64,000 nucleotides of DNA from Pedobacter sp. W3I1 (GCF_030816015.1 NZ_JAUSXN010000001.1:620001-684000); one strand, 5' to 3'. Counted from the first letter of the stretch, positions 16,406 through 24,640 are shown. Notes: generated by a model from the letters alone, not told the origin. Made by a program: numbers and translations.

Positions 16406-16867
16406 ATGAAAAGGCTTGTAATTTTATTTTTAGTTATTGTTGGTGTAAATGGATTGGTGCGTGCACAACAGAATAAAGTACCTACGCCAGGGGAAATTGC
16501 ACAGAAGAATGTGGAGGATCTGGATAAACGGTTAAAACTAAATGGAACGCAAAAAAGCGTAATCTATAGTTTTACTTTTAACCAGGCGAAAGAGCAGGCA
16601 GATTTAATTAAAAGACAACAGGCAGGCAACTCACGTGAAGAGGATGTAGATAAATTTTATAAACTCCAGAACGAAACTTCAAAAAATATCCGCAATGTTT
16701 TAAGACCAGAGCAACAAACCGAATATGATAAAATTATTGAGGAACGTTTAAGTGGTAAAGGCTTAAAAGCTAAAAACAAGAAAAAGAAAAAAGGGGAAGA
16801 GGAAGAAGTGGAGAGCGATATTAAAGGACTGTTATCCGCACCTCCGGCACAAAAACAAAATCAGTAG
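16406..16867 (+). CDS. Secreted small helical protein, possibly Spy/CpxP-like
   Basis: 153 residues with a signal peptide (to about residue 20, VRAQ). The mature part is predicted all-helical and has the order LDKRLKLNGTQKSVIY...LRPEQQTEYDKIIEERL, similar in spacing to LTxxQ-type Spy/CpxP periplasmic proteins. A Lys-rich then Glu-rich stretch (KNKKKKKGEEEEVES) follows near residue 125. Function unknown. A possible promoter (TTG at 16360, TAACTTCG at 16379) precedes it. The next small gene starts 47 nt downstream on the same strand. Confidence 0.6.
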   Translation: MKRLVILFLVIVGVNGLVRAQQNKVPTPGEIAQKNVEDLDKRLKLNGTQKSVIYSFTFNQAKEQADLIKRQQAGNSREEDVDKFYKLQNETSKNIRNVLRPEQQTEYDKIIEERLSGKGLKAKNKKKKKGEEEEVESDIKGLLSAPPAQKQNQ

Positions 16868-16914
16868 TATTTATTGAGCATTTAGCGGTTTGTAATCGAT
16901 TAAATCAATAACAA

Positions 16915-17154
16915 ATGCCAGAGATCATACTGGGTACTATTGTACTCGGACTACTATTGTCGCCACAGTTACTTGCAGGTTTTTTGGCAAAGCGAACAGG
17001 CCGGAATTTTTGGTTCTGGTTTTTTATTTCCTTTTTAATCCCCATTATTTCATTAATTATTTTGATCTTTTTAGAAGATAAAAATCCAGCTACATCAGGC
17101 TATAAGTTAGCTGAACATGTAGATAAAGATCGGGAGTTAATTCACGAAGTTTAA
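16915..17154 (+). CDS. Small two-helix membrane protein
   Basis: 79 residues. Hydrophobic helices span roughly 4-25 and 32-53, separated by a short basic loop (AKRTGRN) and followed by a charged tail. Similar small proteins are common in Bacteroidota and also resemble phospholipase_D-nuclease N-terminal-like membrane segments. No function can be assigned. Confidence 0.6.
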   Translation: MPEIILGTIVLGLLLSPQLLAGFLAKRTGRNFWFWFFISFLIPIISLIILIFLEDKNPATSGYKLAEHVDKDRELIHEV

Positions 17155-17192
17155 AAAGCATCTTTTATTGATTAGGCACTTACTAGAGTGCC

Positions 17193-17256
17193 GTCACCCT
17201 GAATTTATTTCAGGGTCTTTATAGCACGAAAGATGCTGAAATAAATTCAGCATGAC
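17193..17256. repeat. GTCACCCTGAA palindromic repeat, copy 1
   Basis: Two hairpins, CCCTGAA/TTCAGGG and TGCTGAA/TTCAGCA, form the arms of a larger inverted repeat bounded by GTCA and TGAC. A nearly identical copy is at 28025-28089. Confidence 0.8.
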
Positions 17257-17321
17257 GATCGCAAGATAAAAATTGATGAAATATTTCCTTCAGCTACCCC
17301 CTCTTAAACTTCGCAAAGAGT

Positions 17322-18254
17322 CTAAATCCCAACAATATCTTTTTTCTTTTTCTGCTTCATCGCTTTGGGGATAATTTCTAAAATTTCATCTTTTAAAGCA
17401 TTAAGCATCCGTTTCTTAATGAAGTTTTTATGGGTTACCAAACTGATTTCGCGCACAGGCTCAGGCGATTTAAAGTGGCGGATTTTACTGGTCTGCTTTG
17501 CATTTAATTCAGCAATGGCCAGCTCAGGAAGCAATGTTGCACCACCATTTAAATCAACCATACGCACCAGGGTTTCTACACTACCTGTATTGTATTCCAG
17601 TCCTTGTAGCCTGTTGTTTTTTGTAGAGCGGCAAATGTTCAGTACCTGGTTGCGCATACAATGACCTTCGTTTAAAAGCCAGATATTTTCGTCATTCAGA
17701 TCTTCAGCAGCAACGGCCTTCTTTTTATAAAGCTTGCTGTTTTTACTGATGTAACTCACAAAGTTCTCGTAATATAATGGCATTTCGGTAATGTTCGGGT
17801 CGGTAAGTGGCGTGGCTAAAATACCGCAATCGAGCACACCTGTTTTTAGGTGGTGAATAATATCTTCGGTAGTATATTCCCAGATTAAAAGTTTTAATTC
17901 AGGATATTTCTCGAGCATGGCCGAAATTACTTCGGGTAGTAAATAAGGCGCAACAGTTGGGATTACACCTATTCTTAACTCGCCTAAAACATCTTGCTGC
18001 TGGCTGCTGATCAGTTCTTTTATTTTTCCGCTTTCCTGTAAAATAATTCTTGCCTGAGCAATAATCTGGGCACCAATTTCAGTTGGGCTTACAGGCTGTT
18101 TGCTCCTGTCGAAAATTTTAACGCTAATCAGTTCCTCCAGTTTTTGCACCTGCATGCTGAGGGTAGGCTGCGTTACAAAACATTTATCTGCAGCAGTAAC
18201 AAAACTTCTGTAAGTATCTACGGCAACGATATATTCTAGCTGAACTAAAGTCAT
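17322..18254 (-). CDS. oxyR: Hydrogen-peroxide-sensing LysR regulator OxyR
   Basis: 310 residues from the ATG at 18254 (MTLVQLEYIVAVDTYRSF); an upstream in-frame start at 18281 is less likely. The N-terminal winged HTH (residues 1-60) contains FVTQPTLSMQVQKLEE. The sensor domain has GHCMRNQVLNIC, placing Cys at 199 and 208, exactly the positions of the redox pair in E. coli OxyR, which supports both the call and the start. It activates peroxide defence genes when these Cys form a disulfide. A TATATTTG -7 box lies at 18279-18286. Superoxide dismutase is nearby but not co-transcribed. Confidence 0.93.
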   Translation of the reverse strand: MTLVQLEYIVAVDTYRSFVTAADKCFVTQPTLSMQVQKLEELISVKIFDRSKQPVSPTEIGAQIIAQARIILQESGKIKELISSQQQDVLGELRIGVIPTVAPYLLPEVISAMLEKYPELKLLIWEYTTEDIIHHLKTGVLDCGILATPLTDPNITEMPLYYENFVSYISKNSKLYKKKAVAAEDLNDENIWLLNEGHCMRNQVLNICRSTKNNRLQGLEYNTGSVETLVRMVDLNGGATLLPELAIAELNAKQTSKIRHFKSPEPVREISLVTHKNFIKKRMLNALKDEILEIIPKAMKQKKKKDIVGI

Positions 18255-18278
18255 ATAGTTAAAATTGATTAATATTTT

Positions 18279-18286
18279 CAAATATA
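18279..18286 (-). promoter_or_regulatory. -7 box of oxyR
   Basis: TATATTTG on the minus strand, 24 nt upstream of the ATG at 18254. No consensus -33 is visible. Confidence 0.45.
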
Positions 18287-18472
18287 TAAATTTTAGCTAT
18301 AATAAAAAATGATCTGAAAGGCTAAGGAATGAAAGATTGATTTAGATGATAAATTCTTTATTTAATGAGACATTTAAACAAAAGGTTGAATAGAATATTT
18401 AAGTATCATTCATTTAATTAGCGATAATCTAACCATCACCTGCTTACCAGATTAATTAGCTATTTTAGCTTT

Positions 18473-19600
18473 ATGAACAGAATCGTCTTACGCTTATTTC
18501 TTCTTGTATTTTTTCTTCCACTGGCCTTTACAACAAATGCCCAGAGTCAATTTCCCGAATGGGCACTAGGGCCGTTTATACGACCCGAAAATGTTAATCC
18601 CATTATTTCTCCAAAAACCGAAAGTCTTTTCTTCGACCCGATGAGTAACCAAAAGATTGCCTGGGAAGCCGGCGATGTTTTTAATCCTGCTGCTGTGGTA
18701 AGCAAAAATAAAGTATACGTACTTTATCGCGGAGAAGACCGATCAGGCGTTGGTATTGGCAAGCGTACCTCAAGAATAGGCATTGCCGAAAGTATTGATG
18801 GCATTAAAATGAAACGGAATCCAGAGCCTGTGCTCTATCCTAATGAAGACAGTCAGAAAGCATACGAATGGCCGGGTGGTTGCGAAGACCCACGCATTGC
18901 AGTTACCGCAGAGGGTTTATACGTGATGATGTATACCCAATGGAACCGAAATATATTTCGTTTGGCTGTAGCCACTTCCAAAGATTTGAAACACTGGACC
19001 AAATACGGTGCTGCGTTTAGTAAGGCCTATAGGGGTAAATTTCAGGATCTCAAATGCAAATCTGGTTCTATTGTAACCAGGGTAGAAAATGGTAAACAGG
19101 TAATTGCCAAAATAAACGGCAAGTATATGATGTACTGGGGCGAACGTTTCATGAATATTGCAACCTCGGTCGATCTTATCAACTGGGAGCCCACTTTAAA
19201 TACAAAAGGTGATTTAGACTTAATTTTGGAACCCCGAAAAAATTATTTCGATAGCGACCTGACCGAATGTGGTCCGCCGGCAATTGTTACCGATAAAGGT
19301 ATTTTAGTTTTATACAATGGTAAAAACAGGGGTGATGCCGAAAGGGATACCAATTATGTGGCCAATACCTATTCGGCCGGGCAAGTATTATTCGATCTGA
19401 AAAATCCTTCAAAAGTGATAGCGCGACTTGATCAACCTTTTTTCGTGCCTACTGCACCTTTCGAAAAAAGCGGACAATACCCGTCAGGCACGGTTTTTAT
19501 AGAAGGGCTGGTTTATTTCAAAAAGAAATGGTTTTTATACTATGGCTGTGCCGATAGCAGGGTGGCAGTAGCGATTTATGATCCCGCTGCTAAAAAATAA
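18473..19600 (+). CDS. Secreted glycoside hydrolase/phosphorylase family 130 protein
   Basis: 375 residues with a signal peptide ending near residue 23 (TTNAQS). The five-bladed beta-propeller pattern of GH130 is visible: FNPAAVV...VYVLYRGEDRSG, then GGCEDPRI near residue 134 with the key Asp, YTQWN, GKYMMYWGE, TECGPPAIVTDKGILVLYNG and a late KWFLYYGCADSRVAVA. GH130 enzymes act on beta-mannosides, by phosphorolysis in most subfamilies and by hydrolysis in others; export favours a hydrolase because phosphate-dependent enzymes are usually cytoplasmic. It stands alone without SusC/SusD genes. Confidence 0.82.
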   Translation: MNRIVLRLFLLVFFLPLAFTTNAQSQFPEWALGPFIRPENVNPIISPKTESLFFDPMSNQKIAWEAGDVFNPAAVVSKNKVYVLYRGEDRSGVGIGKRTSRIGIAESIDGIKMKRNPEPVLYPNEDSQKAYEWPGGCEDPRIAVTAEGLYVMMYTQWNRNIFRLAVATSKDLKHWTKYGAAFSKAYRGKFQDLKCKSGSIVTRVENGKQVIAKINGKYMMYWGERFMNIATSVDLINWEPTLNTKGDLDLILEPRKNYFDSDLTECGPPAIVTDKGILVLYNGKNRGDAERDTNYVANTYSAGQVLFDLKNPSKVIARLDQPFFVPTAPFEKSGQYPSGTVFIEGLVYFKKKWFLYYGCADSRVAVAIYDPAAKK

Positions 19601-19654
19601 GCTATAAATAAAATTGCGCAGGATGTTATACTGTGCACTGTGGTAAATTTTATT

Positions 19655-20581
19655 TTAGTACCGGCTTTCAAAATCCTGATATGCCAGGGCAATACCTTCT
19701 TTAAGTTCGATTTTATGTTTCCAGCCCAGGTTATGGAGTTTGCTTACGTCCATCAACTTACGCGGTGTTCCGTCAGGTTTGCTGGCATCGAATACCAATT
19801 CGCCTTCAAAGCCCAATACGTCTTTGATTAATAAAGCTAAATCTTTAATGGTTAAATCGTGTCCGGTACCCACGTTAATCAAATGTGGTTCGTTATAGTT
19901 TTGCATCAGGAAATAACAGGCATCTGCCAGATCATCTGCAAACAAAAATTCGCGCATGGGCGAACCTGATCCCCAAACCACAATCTCTTTTTCGTTATTC
20001 GCTTTTGCTTCGTGTACCTTACGGATCAAAGCTGGTAAAACATGCGAATTTTGAGGGTGATAATTATCATTAAAGCCATATAAATTTGTTGGCATTACCG
20101 AGATGAAATTACAGCCATACTGATCACGATAAGCATCGCACATTTTGATTCCTGCAATTTTTGCAATGGCATAAGGTTCGTTGGTATGCTCTAAAATTCC
20201 GGTTAAAAGGTAATCCTCTTTTAAAGGCTGTGGGGCCATTTTAGGATAAATGCAGCTCGACCCCAAAAACATTAGTTTCTTAACGCCTATTACATAAGCA
20301 TTGTGGATCACGTTATTTTGTATGGCTAAATTCTCGTAGAGAAAGTCGGCCCTGTATGTATTATTAGCTACAATGCCACCCACTTTCGCTGCGGCGAGAA
20401 ATACGTAATCTGGTTTTTCTGCTGCAAAGAAATCTGTAACGGCCTGTTGGTTGCGTAAATCTAACTCGCCCGAAGTTTTGGTTATGATATTCTCGTAACC
20501 CTCTTTTTGCAGTTTGCGGTAAATGGCCGAGCCCACCATGCCCCGATGGCCTGCAACATATATTTTAGCGTTTTTTTCCAC
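19655..20581 (-). CDS. fcl: GDP-L-fucose synthase
   Basis: 308 residues starting at GTG (20581). It performs the epimerase and reductase steps from GDP-4-keto-6-deoxymannose to GDP-L-fucose, for surface glycans. Features are the Rossmann loop [10 protein letters not shown] at residues 12-21, FLGSSCIYP, the catalytic Tyr and Lys in [24 protein letters not shown] and [17 protein letters not shown]. The partner GDP-mannose dehydratase is not in the window. A minus-strand -7-like box TATTTTTG lies 18 nt upstream (20600-20607). It is convergent with the GH130 gene. Confidence 0.93.
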   Translation of the reverse strand: MEKNAKIYVAGHRGMVGSAIYRKLQKEGYENIITKTSGELDLRNQQAVTDFFAAEKPDYVFLAAAKVGGIVANNTYRADFLYENLAIQNNVIHNAYVIGVKKLMFLGSSCIYPKMAPQPLKEDYLLTGILEHTNEPYAIAKIAGIKMCDAYRDQYGCNFISVMPTNLYGFNDNYHPQNSHVLPALIRKVHEAKANNEKEIVVWGSGSPMREFLFADDLADACYFLMQNYNEPHLINVGTGHDLTIKDLALLIKDVLGFEGELVFDASKPDGTPRKLMDVSKLHNLGWKHKIELKEGIALAYQDFESRY

Positions 20582-20672
20582 GGTATTTTTTATAGGTTAC
20601 AAAAATACGATTCCTAAATAAGAATGGCATTAATCTTTCTGGCAAAAGAAACTTCGATTATTGATTTAATTG

Positions 20673-20680
20673 TACTTTTG
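20673..20680 (+). promoter_or_regulatory. -7 box of trmB
   Basis: TACTTTTG, 14 nt upstream of the TTG start; the predicted leader is very short. Confidence 0.5.
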
Positions 20681-20694
20681 CAGAAAAAAAACTT

Positions 20695-21345
20695 TTGGGT
20701 AAAGATAAACTTAGGCGTTTTGCAGAAATCGAAACATTTGCAAACGTATATCAATTGGAACAAGGAAAAGCTTTAAAAGGAAACTGGGCTTCGGAACACT
20801 TTAAAAATACGAATCCCATTGTACTCGAACTGGCCTGTGGAAAAGGCGAATATTCGGTAAACTTAGCCAGGTTATTCCCTGAAAAAAACTTTATAGGTGT
20901 TGATTATAAAGGTAACCGCATTTGGAGAGGAGCCAAAACAGCTATTGAAGATGGAATTAACAACGTTGCTTTTTTAAGAATCCAGATTGAAAATTTACTG
21001 GAATATTTCAACGAAGGAGAAATTGATGAGATCTGGATCACTTTCCCCGATCCGCAACCGCAGGACAGTCGTGAGAAAAAACGCTTGACTTTTCCGGCAT
21101 TCCTGAACCGTTATAAACTCGTTTTAAAACCAGGCGGTAACGTTAATTTGAAAACGGATAACGACCAACTGTATGCTTATACCTGCGAAAAGGTGACCGA
21201 ATTAGGCTTGCCTGTACATAAAAATACCGATCATCTATATACTTCTGATCTAGTTGATGAGGTATTGTCGATCAAAACCTATTACGAGAAAAAATACTTG
21301 TTGCACGATAAAAATATTAATTATATTCAATTTTCTTTTGAATAA
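20695..21345 (+). CDS. trmB: tRNA (guanine-N7-)-methyltransferase
   Basis: 216 residues with a TTG start. It methylates G46 of tRNAs using S-adenosylmethionine. Visible motifs are LELACGKGEYSVNLA (SAM loop), FIGVDYKGNRIWRGA, IDEIWITFPDPQPQDSREKKRL (the TrmB signature) and LKTDNDQLYAY. The stop codon overlaps the ATG of the next gene, so both are one operon. The TTG is preferred because the -7 box lies just upstream and no ATG is available nearby. Confidence 0.92.
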   Translation: MGKDKLRRFAEIETFANVYQLEQGKALKGNWASEHFKNTNPIVLELACGKGEYSVNLARLFPEKNFIGVDYKGNRIWRGAKTAIEDGINNVAFLRIQIENLLEYFNEGEIDEIWITFPDPQPQDSREKKRLTFPAFLNRYKLVLKPGGNVNLKTDNDQLYAYTCEKVTELGLPVHKNTDHLYTSDLVDEVLSIKTYYEKKYLLHDKNINYIQFSFE

Positions 21346-21680
21346 TGGATACCAACTTTTACGAACAGGTTTATGAGATTGCCCGGTTAATTCCGATAGG
21401 AAGGGTTACCTCTTATGGCGCTATCGCGAAAAGTTTAGGTGCAGCAAAATCCTCAAGAATGGTGGGGCATGCTATGCTTTATGCCGAAACAGCCCATCCC
21501 AAAGTGCCTGCACATAGGGTGGTAAACAGTAGTGGCCTGCTTACCGGAAAGTTTCATTTTAAACCACCCGAACTGATGGAGGAGCTGTTAAGGAAAGAAG
21601 GCGTTGAAGTGAAAGACGATAAGGTGGTAAACTTTAAAAAAGTATTCTGGAATCCTTTGGAAGAAATAAATCTAGATTAA
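21345..21680 (+). CDS. Alkyltransferase-like protein (MGMT family, no acceptor Cys)
   Basis: 111 residues, the size of the MGMT DNA-binding domain. Motifs include IPIGRVTSYGAIAKSLG (HTH), SSRMVGHAM and PAHRVVNSSG. In O6-alkylguanine transferases the last motif is PCHRV; here the acceptor Cys is Ala (near residue 56), the hallmark of ATL proteins. ATLs bind O6-alkylguanine and hand lesions to nucleotide excision repair. The ATG overlaps the trmB stop. Another alkylation-repair gene (tag) is about 0.8 kb downstream. Confidence 0.88.
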   Translation: MDTNFYEQVYEIARLIPIGRVTSYGAIAKSLGAAKSSRMVGHAMLYAETAHPKVPAHRVVNSSGLLTGKFHFKPPELMEELLRKEGVEVKDDKVVNFKKVFWNPLEEINLD

Positions 21681-21747
21681 TCTTTCGATTTTTAAGCGCA
21701 ATGCTTAACAATCATTCATTCAAAAATCATTCACTCAATAATTAAAC

Positions 21748-22089
21748 ATGGGAAAGCTTGTAGAAGAATTTAATGGCTATCGTGAAAAAATGAACGATAG
21801 GATAATGGAAACAGCAAATACAAATATTAAACGTTTTTTTGCGCTCGATACAACCTCCTATGCTGATGGAGCCTTAGATGTTAAAACGAAAGAAATGTTA
21901 GGCCTGGTAGCCTCGATGGTTTTGCGTTGTGATGATTGCATTAAATACCATTTAGGTAAATGTTTCGATGCCGGTGTAAACAATGATGAGATGAACGAAA
22001 TTTTCATGATCGCCAATCTTGTAGGCGGTAGTATTGTAATCCCGCATTATAGGAGAGCTGTGGAGTATTGGGATGAGTTGAATGCTTAG
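21748..22089 (+). CDS. Carboxymuconolactone decarboxylase-family (AhpD-like) protein
   Basis: 113 residues, all-helical. The AhpD core motif is intact: C61-x2-C64-x3-H68 inside LRCDDCIKYHLGKC. Such proteins act as peroxidase partners or disulfide reductases; the substrate cannot be inferred. The stop codon TAG (22087-22089) lies at the edge of a 7-bp-period array (22088-22115). Confidence 0.85.
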   Translation: MGKLVEEFNGYREKMNDRIMETANTNIKRFFALDTTSYADGALDVKTKEMLGLVASMVLRCDDCIKYHLGKCFDAGVNNDEMNEIFMIANLVGGSIVIPHYRRAVEYWDELNA

Positions 22090-22115
22090 TCCTGAGTCCT
22101 AAGTCTGTAGTCTGC
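22088..22115. repeat. 7-bp-period array AGTCNNN x4
   Basis: Four consecutive 7-mers all beginning AGTC (AGTCCTG, then AGTCCTA and two AGTCTG-type units). It starts in the stop codon of the AhpD-like gene and is the left, inverted counterpart of the GACTNNN array at 22513. Confidence 0.75.
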
Positions 22116-22146
22116 TCCCAAATTGTTATATTAGTTTTAAAAAACA

Positions 22147-22509
22147 ATGGGTAAGTTTAGAGAATTAATAGCCTATAAAAAAGGATTTACACTTCTGATG
22201 GATATCTTTACATTAACGAAAGATTTTCCAAAATCAGAGCAGTATAGTTTGGTTGATCAGATCCGCAGATCTTCAAGATCTGTTTGCAGTAGTATTGGTG
22301 AAGCTTATAAAAAAAGAAGGTATCCAAATCATTTCATCAGCAAACTATCAGACGCCGATATGGAAAATGGTGAAACGCAAGTTTGGTTAGATGTAGCGCT
22401 TGCATGTAACTATATTTCTGAGGAAAAATTCAATCACTTGGATAGTCAATGTGAAGAGATAAGCAAATTATTAAACTTCATGATTAACAATCCTGCAAAA
22501 TTCGCATAA
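22147..22509 (+). CDS. Four-helix-bundle protein (23S rRNA intervening-sequence protein family)
   Basis: 120 residues with the family signature: FRELIAYKKGFTLLMDIFTLTKDFPKSEQYSL, DQIRRSSRSVCSSIGEAYKKRR, FISKLSDADMENGETQVWLDVA and a last helix with LDSQCEEISKLLNFMI. The family is named for ORFs inside 23S rRNA intervening sequences and is structurally related to Avd of diversity-generating retroelements, a nucleic-acid-binding pentamer. Here it lies outside rRNA. It is bracketed by inverted 7-bp-period arrays (AGTC-type left, GACT-type right), which suggests an inserted unit between the AhpD-like gene and tag. Confidence 0.88.
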   Translation: MGKFRELIAYKKGFTLLMDIFTLTKDFPKSEQYSLVDQIRRSSRSVCSSIGEAYKKRRYPNHFISKLSDADMENGETQVWLDVALACNYISEEKFNHLDSQCEEISKLLNFMINNPAKFA

Positions 22510-22510
22510 T

Positions 22511-23098
22511 ATGACTCAAGACTCTGGACTCAAGACTAAGGACTTAGTAACCCGCTGTAGTTGGGCTGGAAACGACCCACTCTACATCAAATATCACGAT
22601 GAAGAATGGGGAAAACCAGTTTATGATGATAAAATTTTATTTGAATTCCTGATCCTCGAAGGTGCGCAGGCAGGTTTAAGCTGGATTACTATTCTTAGAA
22701 GGCGCGAAAACTACCGTAAAGCCTTTGCCAATTTTGATGTGGAAAAAGTAGCGGCTTTTACCGAGAAAGATGTGGAGCGTTTGATGAACGATGAGGGCAT
22801 TATCCGCAACCGCTTAAAAGTTAACGGTGCCATTAGCAACGCTAAATTGTTTATCGAAATCCAGAAAGAATTTGGCAATTTCTCTAAATACATGTGGAGT
22901 TTTGTTCCAGGTGGTAAGCCGATCCAAAATCACATCGAAAAAATGAGCGATGTTCCTCCACGAACAGAACTCTCCGATCAGATTAGTAAAGACATGAAAA
23001 AACGTGGTTTCAAATTTTTCGGCACAACTATTTGCTACGCACACATGCAGGCAACGGGAATGGTTAACGACCACTTATTAAACTGTTGTGCAAGATAG
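22511..23098 (+). CDS. tag: DNA-3-methyladenine glycosylase I
   Basis: 195 residues. It excises 3-methyladenine from DNA. The zinc-snap ligands of E. coli Tag have counterparts: Cys in TRCSWAG, His in YHDEEWG, and the C-terminal His and Cys in NDHLLNCC. Also visible are FEFLILEGAQAGLSW and the lesion-site block FGTTICYAHMQATG. In E. coli the first Cys is residue 4; here it is residue 16, because the first dozen codons are supplied by a 7-bp-period array (22513-22547). No alternative ATG, GTG or TTG exists closer to the conserved region. Confidence 0.93.
   Translation: MTQDSGLKTKDLVTRCSWAGNDPLYIKYHDEEWGKPVYDDKILFEFLILEGAQAGLSWITILRRRENYRKAFANFDVEKVAAFTEKDVERLMNDEGIIRNRLKVNGAISNAKLFIEIQKEFGNFSKYMWSFVPGGKPIQNHIEKMSDVPPRTELSDQISKDMKKRGFKFFGTTICYAHMQATGMVNDHLLNCCAR
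22513..22547. repeat. 7-bp-period array GACTNNN x5
   Basis: Five 7-mers in perfect phase, all starting GACT (GACTCAA, GACTCTG, then three more). It encodes codons 1-12 of tag and is in inverted orientation to the AGTC array at 22088. Confidence 0.8.
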
Positions 23099-23167
23099 AC
23101 CTAATAGGTTGGATTAAATATTTAGCCGAACTGTTCCTACAATCCTATAATCAATTAATAATCTTAT

Positions 23168-23848
23168 TTACTTTTTAGTTGCGTTATATTCCTTCACCCA
23201 TTCAATTACATCCCTGCTGTTAAAATCTGTTCCAGCTTCTACTTTAGCTTTTAAGGTGGGCTGATCGCCGATCTTTTGCAATAAAATATTTTTAACCTCA
23301 GTCTTTTTTGTATCATCAGTTATTGCTTTCATGGGTACTTCCTGTAAAGGTCCGGCACCAGGTTTTTCAATAAAGTAACGAACAACAGGTGCGCCTGCAG
23401 GTCTTTCTGGTGCTGCATTACGTCCGCCGCCAATGCTAATGCCTCCACCCATGCCCATGCCGCCATAACCACCGGTTCCTGTTCCAATACCAATTGATGG
23501 CCTGAACTTTACTTTTTTCTCTTTCACCTCAGGAACCAGGGTGCCTCCGCCAAAAGAATAAAGATTAACCGTTCCCATTTCGATTACCTTAACAAAACGA
23601 TATTCGAAATTACGGCCATTTGCAAATCCCTTGCTCACAAAACTATTGCCGTTCCAGAAGAAGTTTTTAACATCCTTTGCCGGCAAAATCACATCAGCTT
23701 CATCATTGGCACTGATAAAAACAGAAAAATAATCGGTTCCCTTTATCGTTCCGCGGATGACCTCATCATTGTTTTTAATAATAAAATCCTGGGCTTGAAC
23801 GGTACTAATTATTGAAAAAAATAAAATAAAAAAGCTAAAAATCTTCAT
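23168..23848 (-). CDS. Secreted protein of unknown function with Gly-rich segment
   Basis: 226 residues with a signal peptide ending at VQAQ (about residue 19). An N-terminal beta-rich domain (DEVIRGTIKGTDYFSVFI, then KGFANGRNFEYRFVKV) is followed by a low-complexity Gly/Met stretch near residues 122-142 and a C-terminal helical part. I do not recognise a family. Its ATG (ending at 23848) faces the first possible ATG of the CPBP gene, so the two are divergent. Confidence 0.6.
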   Translation of the reverse strand: MKIFSFFILFFSIISTVQAQDFIIKNNDEVIRGTIKGTDYFSVFISANDEADVILPAKDVKNFFWNGNSFVSKGFANGRNFEYRFVKVIEMGTVNLYSFGGGTLVPEVKEKKVKFRPSIGIGTGTGGYGGMGMGGGISIGGGRNAAPERPAGAPVVRYFIEKPGAGPLQEVPMKAITDDTKKTEVKNILLQKIGDQPTLKAKVEAGTDFNSRDVIEWVKEYNATKK

Positions 23849-23905
23849 ATGTTAGTAATCTCGGGATATAACGCAAGTTATTCAAAAATAATATTCAATA
23901 TACGA

Positions 23906-24610
23906 ATGATACAAACGCTCTCTGCATTCTGGCAATTCTTAAAAAAGCCAAAACCTTTAAAACTCAGTAAAGATAATAAATCTCTTTGGAGAGATCTGTT
24001 GTGGCTGCTCATACTTGATCTATTATTTGCAGGTTTAGTAATGAGCACTTATTACGTGTTGGTGCACTTTAATATTATTAAAGAGTATGTAGAGGAAACG
24101 GACCTACTAAAAAAATATGGCATCATAACAACCTTATTTATTGCTTGTATTTTTGCTCCGATAGTAGAAGAGTTTTTGTTCAGATGGCATCTAACAAAAA
24201 AATATATCCCAATTTATTTTGTGTGTTTTACGCTTGGTATGATATGCAATTATTTTATTAAAAGCAGCAATCTCACGTGGCCTGTCTATATCTTTTTTCT
24301 TCTCGTAGCACTAGTTATTCAAGGATATTTTAAACGGATAGGCATTCGTAAAAGACTGGTCTTTCAACAACGGTCGTTTGTTTATCTCTTTTATTATTCC
24401 GCTATTGTATTTGGTTTAACACATTTAGGCAATATTAAAGGTTTAACCCTAAGCGATCCTGCATTCATCATATTTGTAATCTCTCAAGCTTTTGCAGGTT
24501 TATCTTTGGGTTATCTGCGTATTAAATATGGCTTATTATATTCCATCTTGCTGCACTGCTTTTTAAATTTTGTCATGGTAGCATTGGAGATTCTTTTTCA
24601 GTTAAATTGA
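23906..24610 (+). CDS. CPBP-family intramembrane protease
   Basis: 235 residues from the ATG at 23906; an ATG at 23849 would abut the divergent gene and leave no promoter room. Six or more TM helices. All three CPBP motifs are present: EEFLFR (near residues 87-92), FGLTH (169-173) and HCFLN (near 217-221). This type II CAAX-like fold includes true proteases and proteins with unknown substrates; bacterial members are often linked to bacteriocin immunity or maturation, but nothing nearby supports that here. Confidence 0.85.
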   Translation: MIQTLSAFWQFLKKPKPLKLSKDNKSLWRDLLWLLILDLLFAGLVMSTYYVLVHFNIIKEYVEETDLLKKYGIITTLFIACIFAPIVEEFLFRWHLTKKYIPIYFVCFTLGMICNYFIKSSNLTWPVYIFFLLVALVIQGYFKRIGIRKRLVFQQRSFVYLFYYSAIVFGLTHLGNIKGLTLSDPAFIIFVISQAFAGLSLGYLRIKYGLLYSILLHCFLNFVMVALEILFQLN

Positions 24611-24640
24611 GCGTATATCTTTTCTAAACCTTTAACTTTG
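24607..24640 (+). promoter_or_regulatory. polA promoter candidate
   Basis: TTG (24607-24609), 23-nt spacer, TAACTTTG (24633-24640). The TTG overlaps the end of the CPBP gene. Leader about 55-60 nt. Confidence 0.5.

Noticed and set aside
22088..22547. Possible CRISPR array or spacer units
   Set aside because: Units are only 7 bp and degenerate, with no spacer structure and no cas genes.
23849..23905. Longer start for the CPBP protease
   Set aside because: It would place back-to-back start codons with the divergent gene and adds residues not resembling a family N-terminus.
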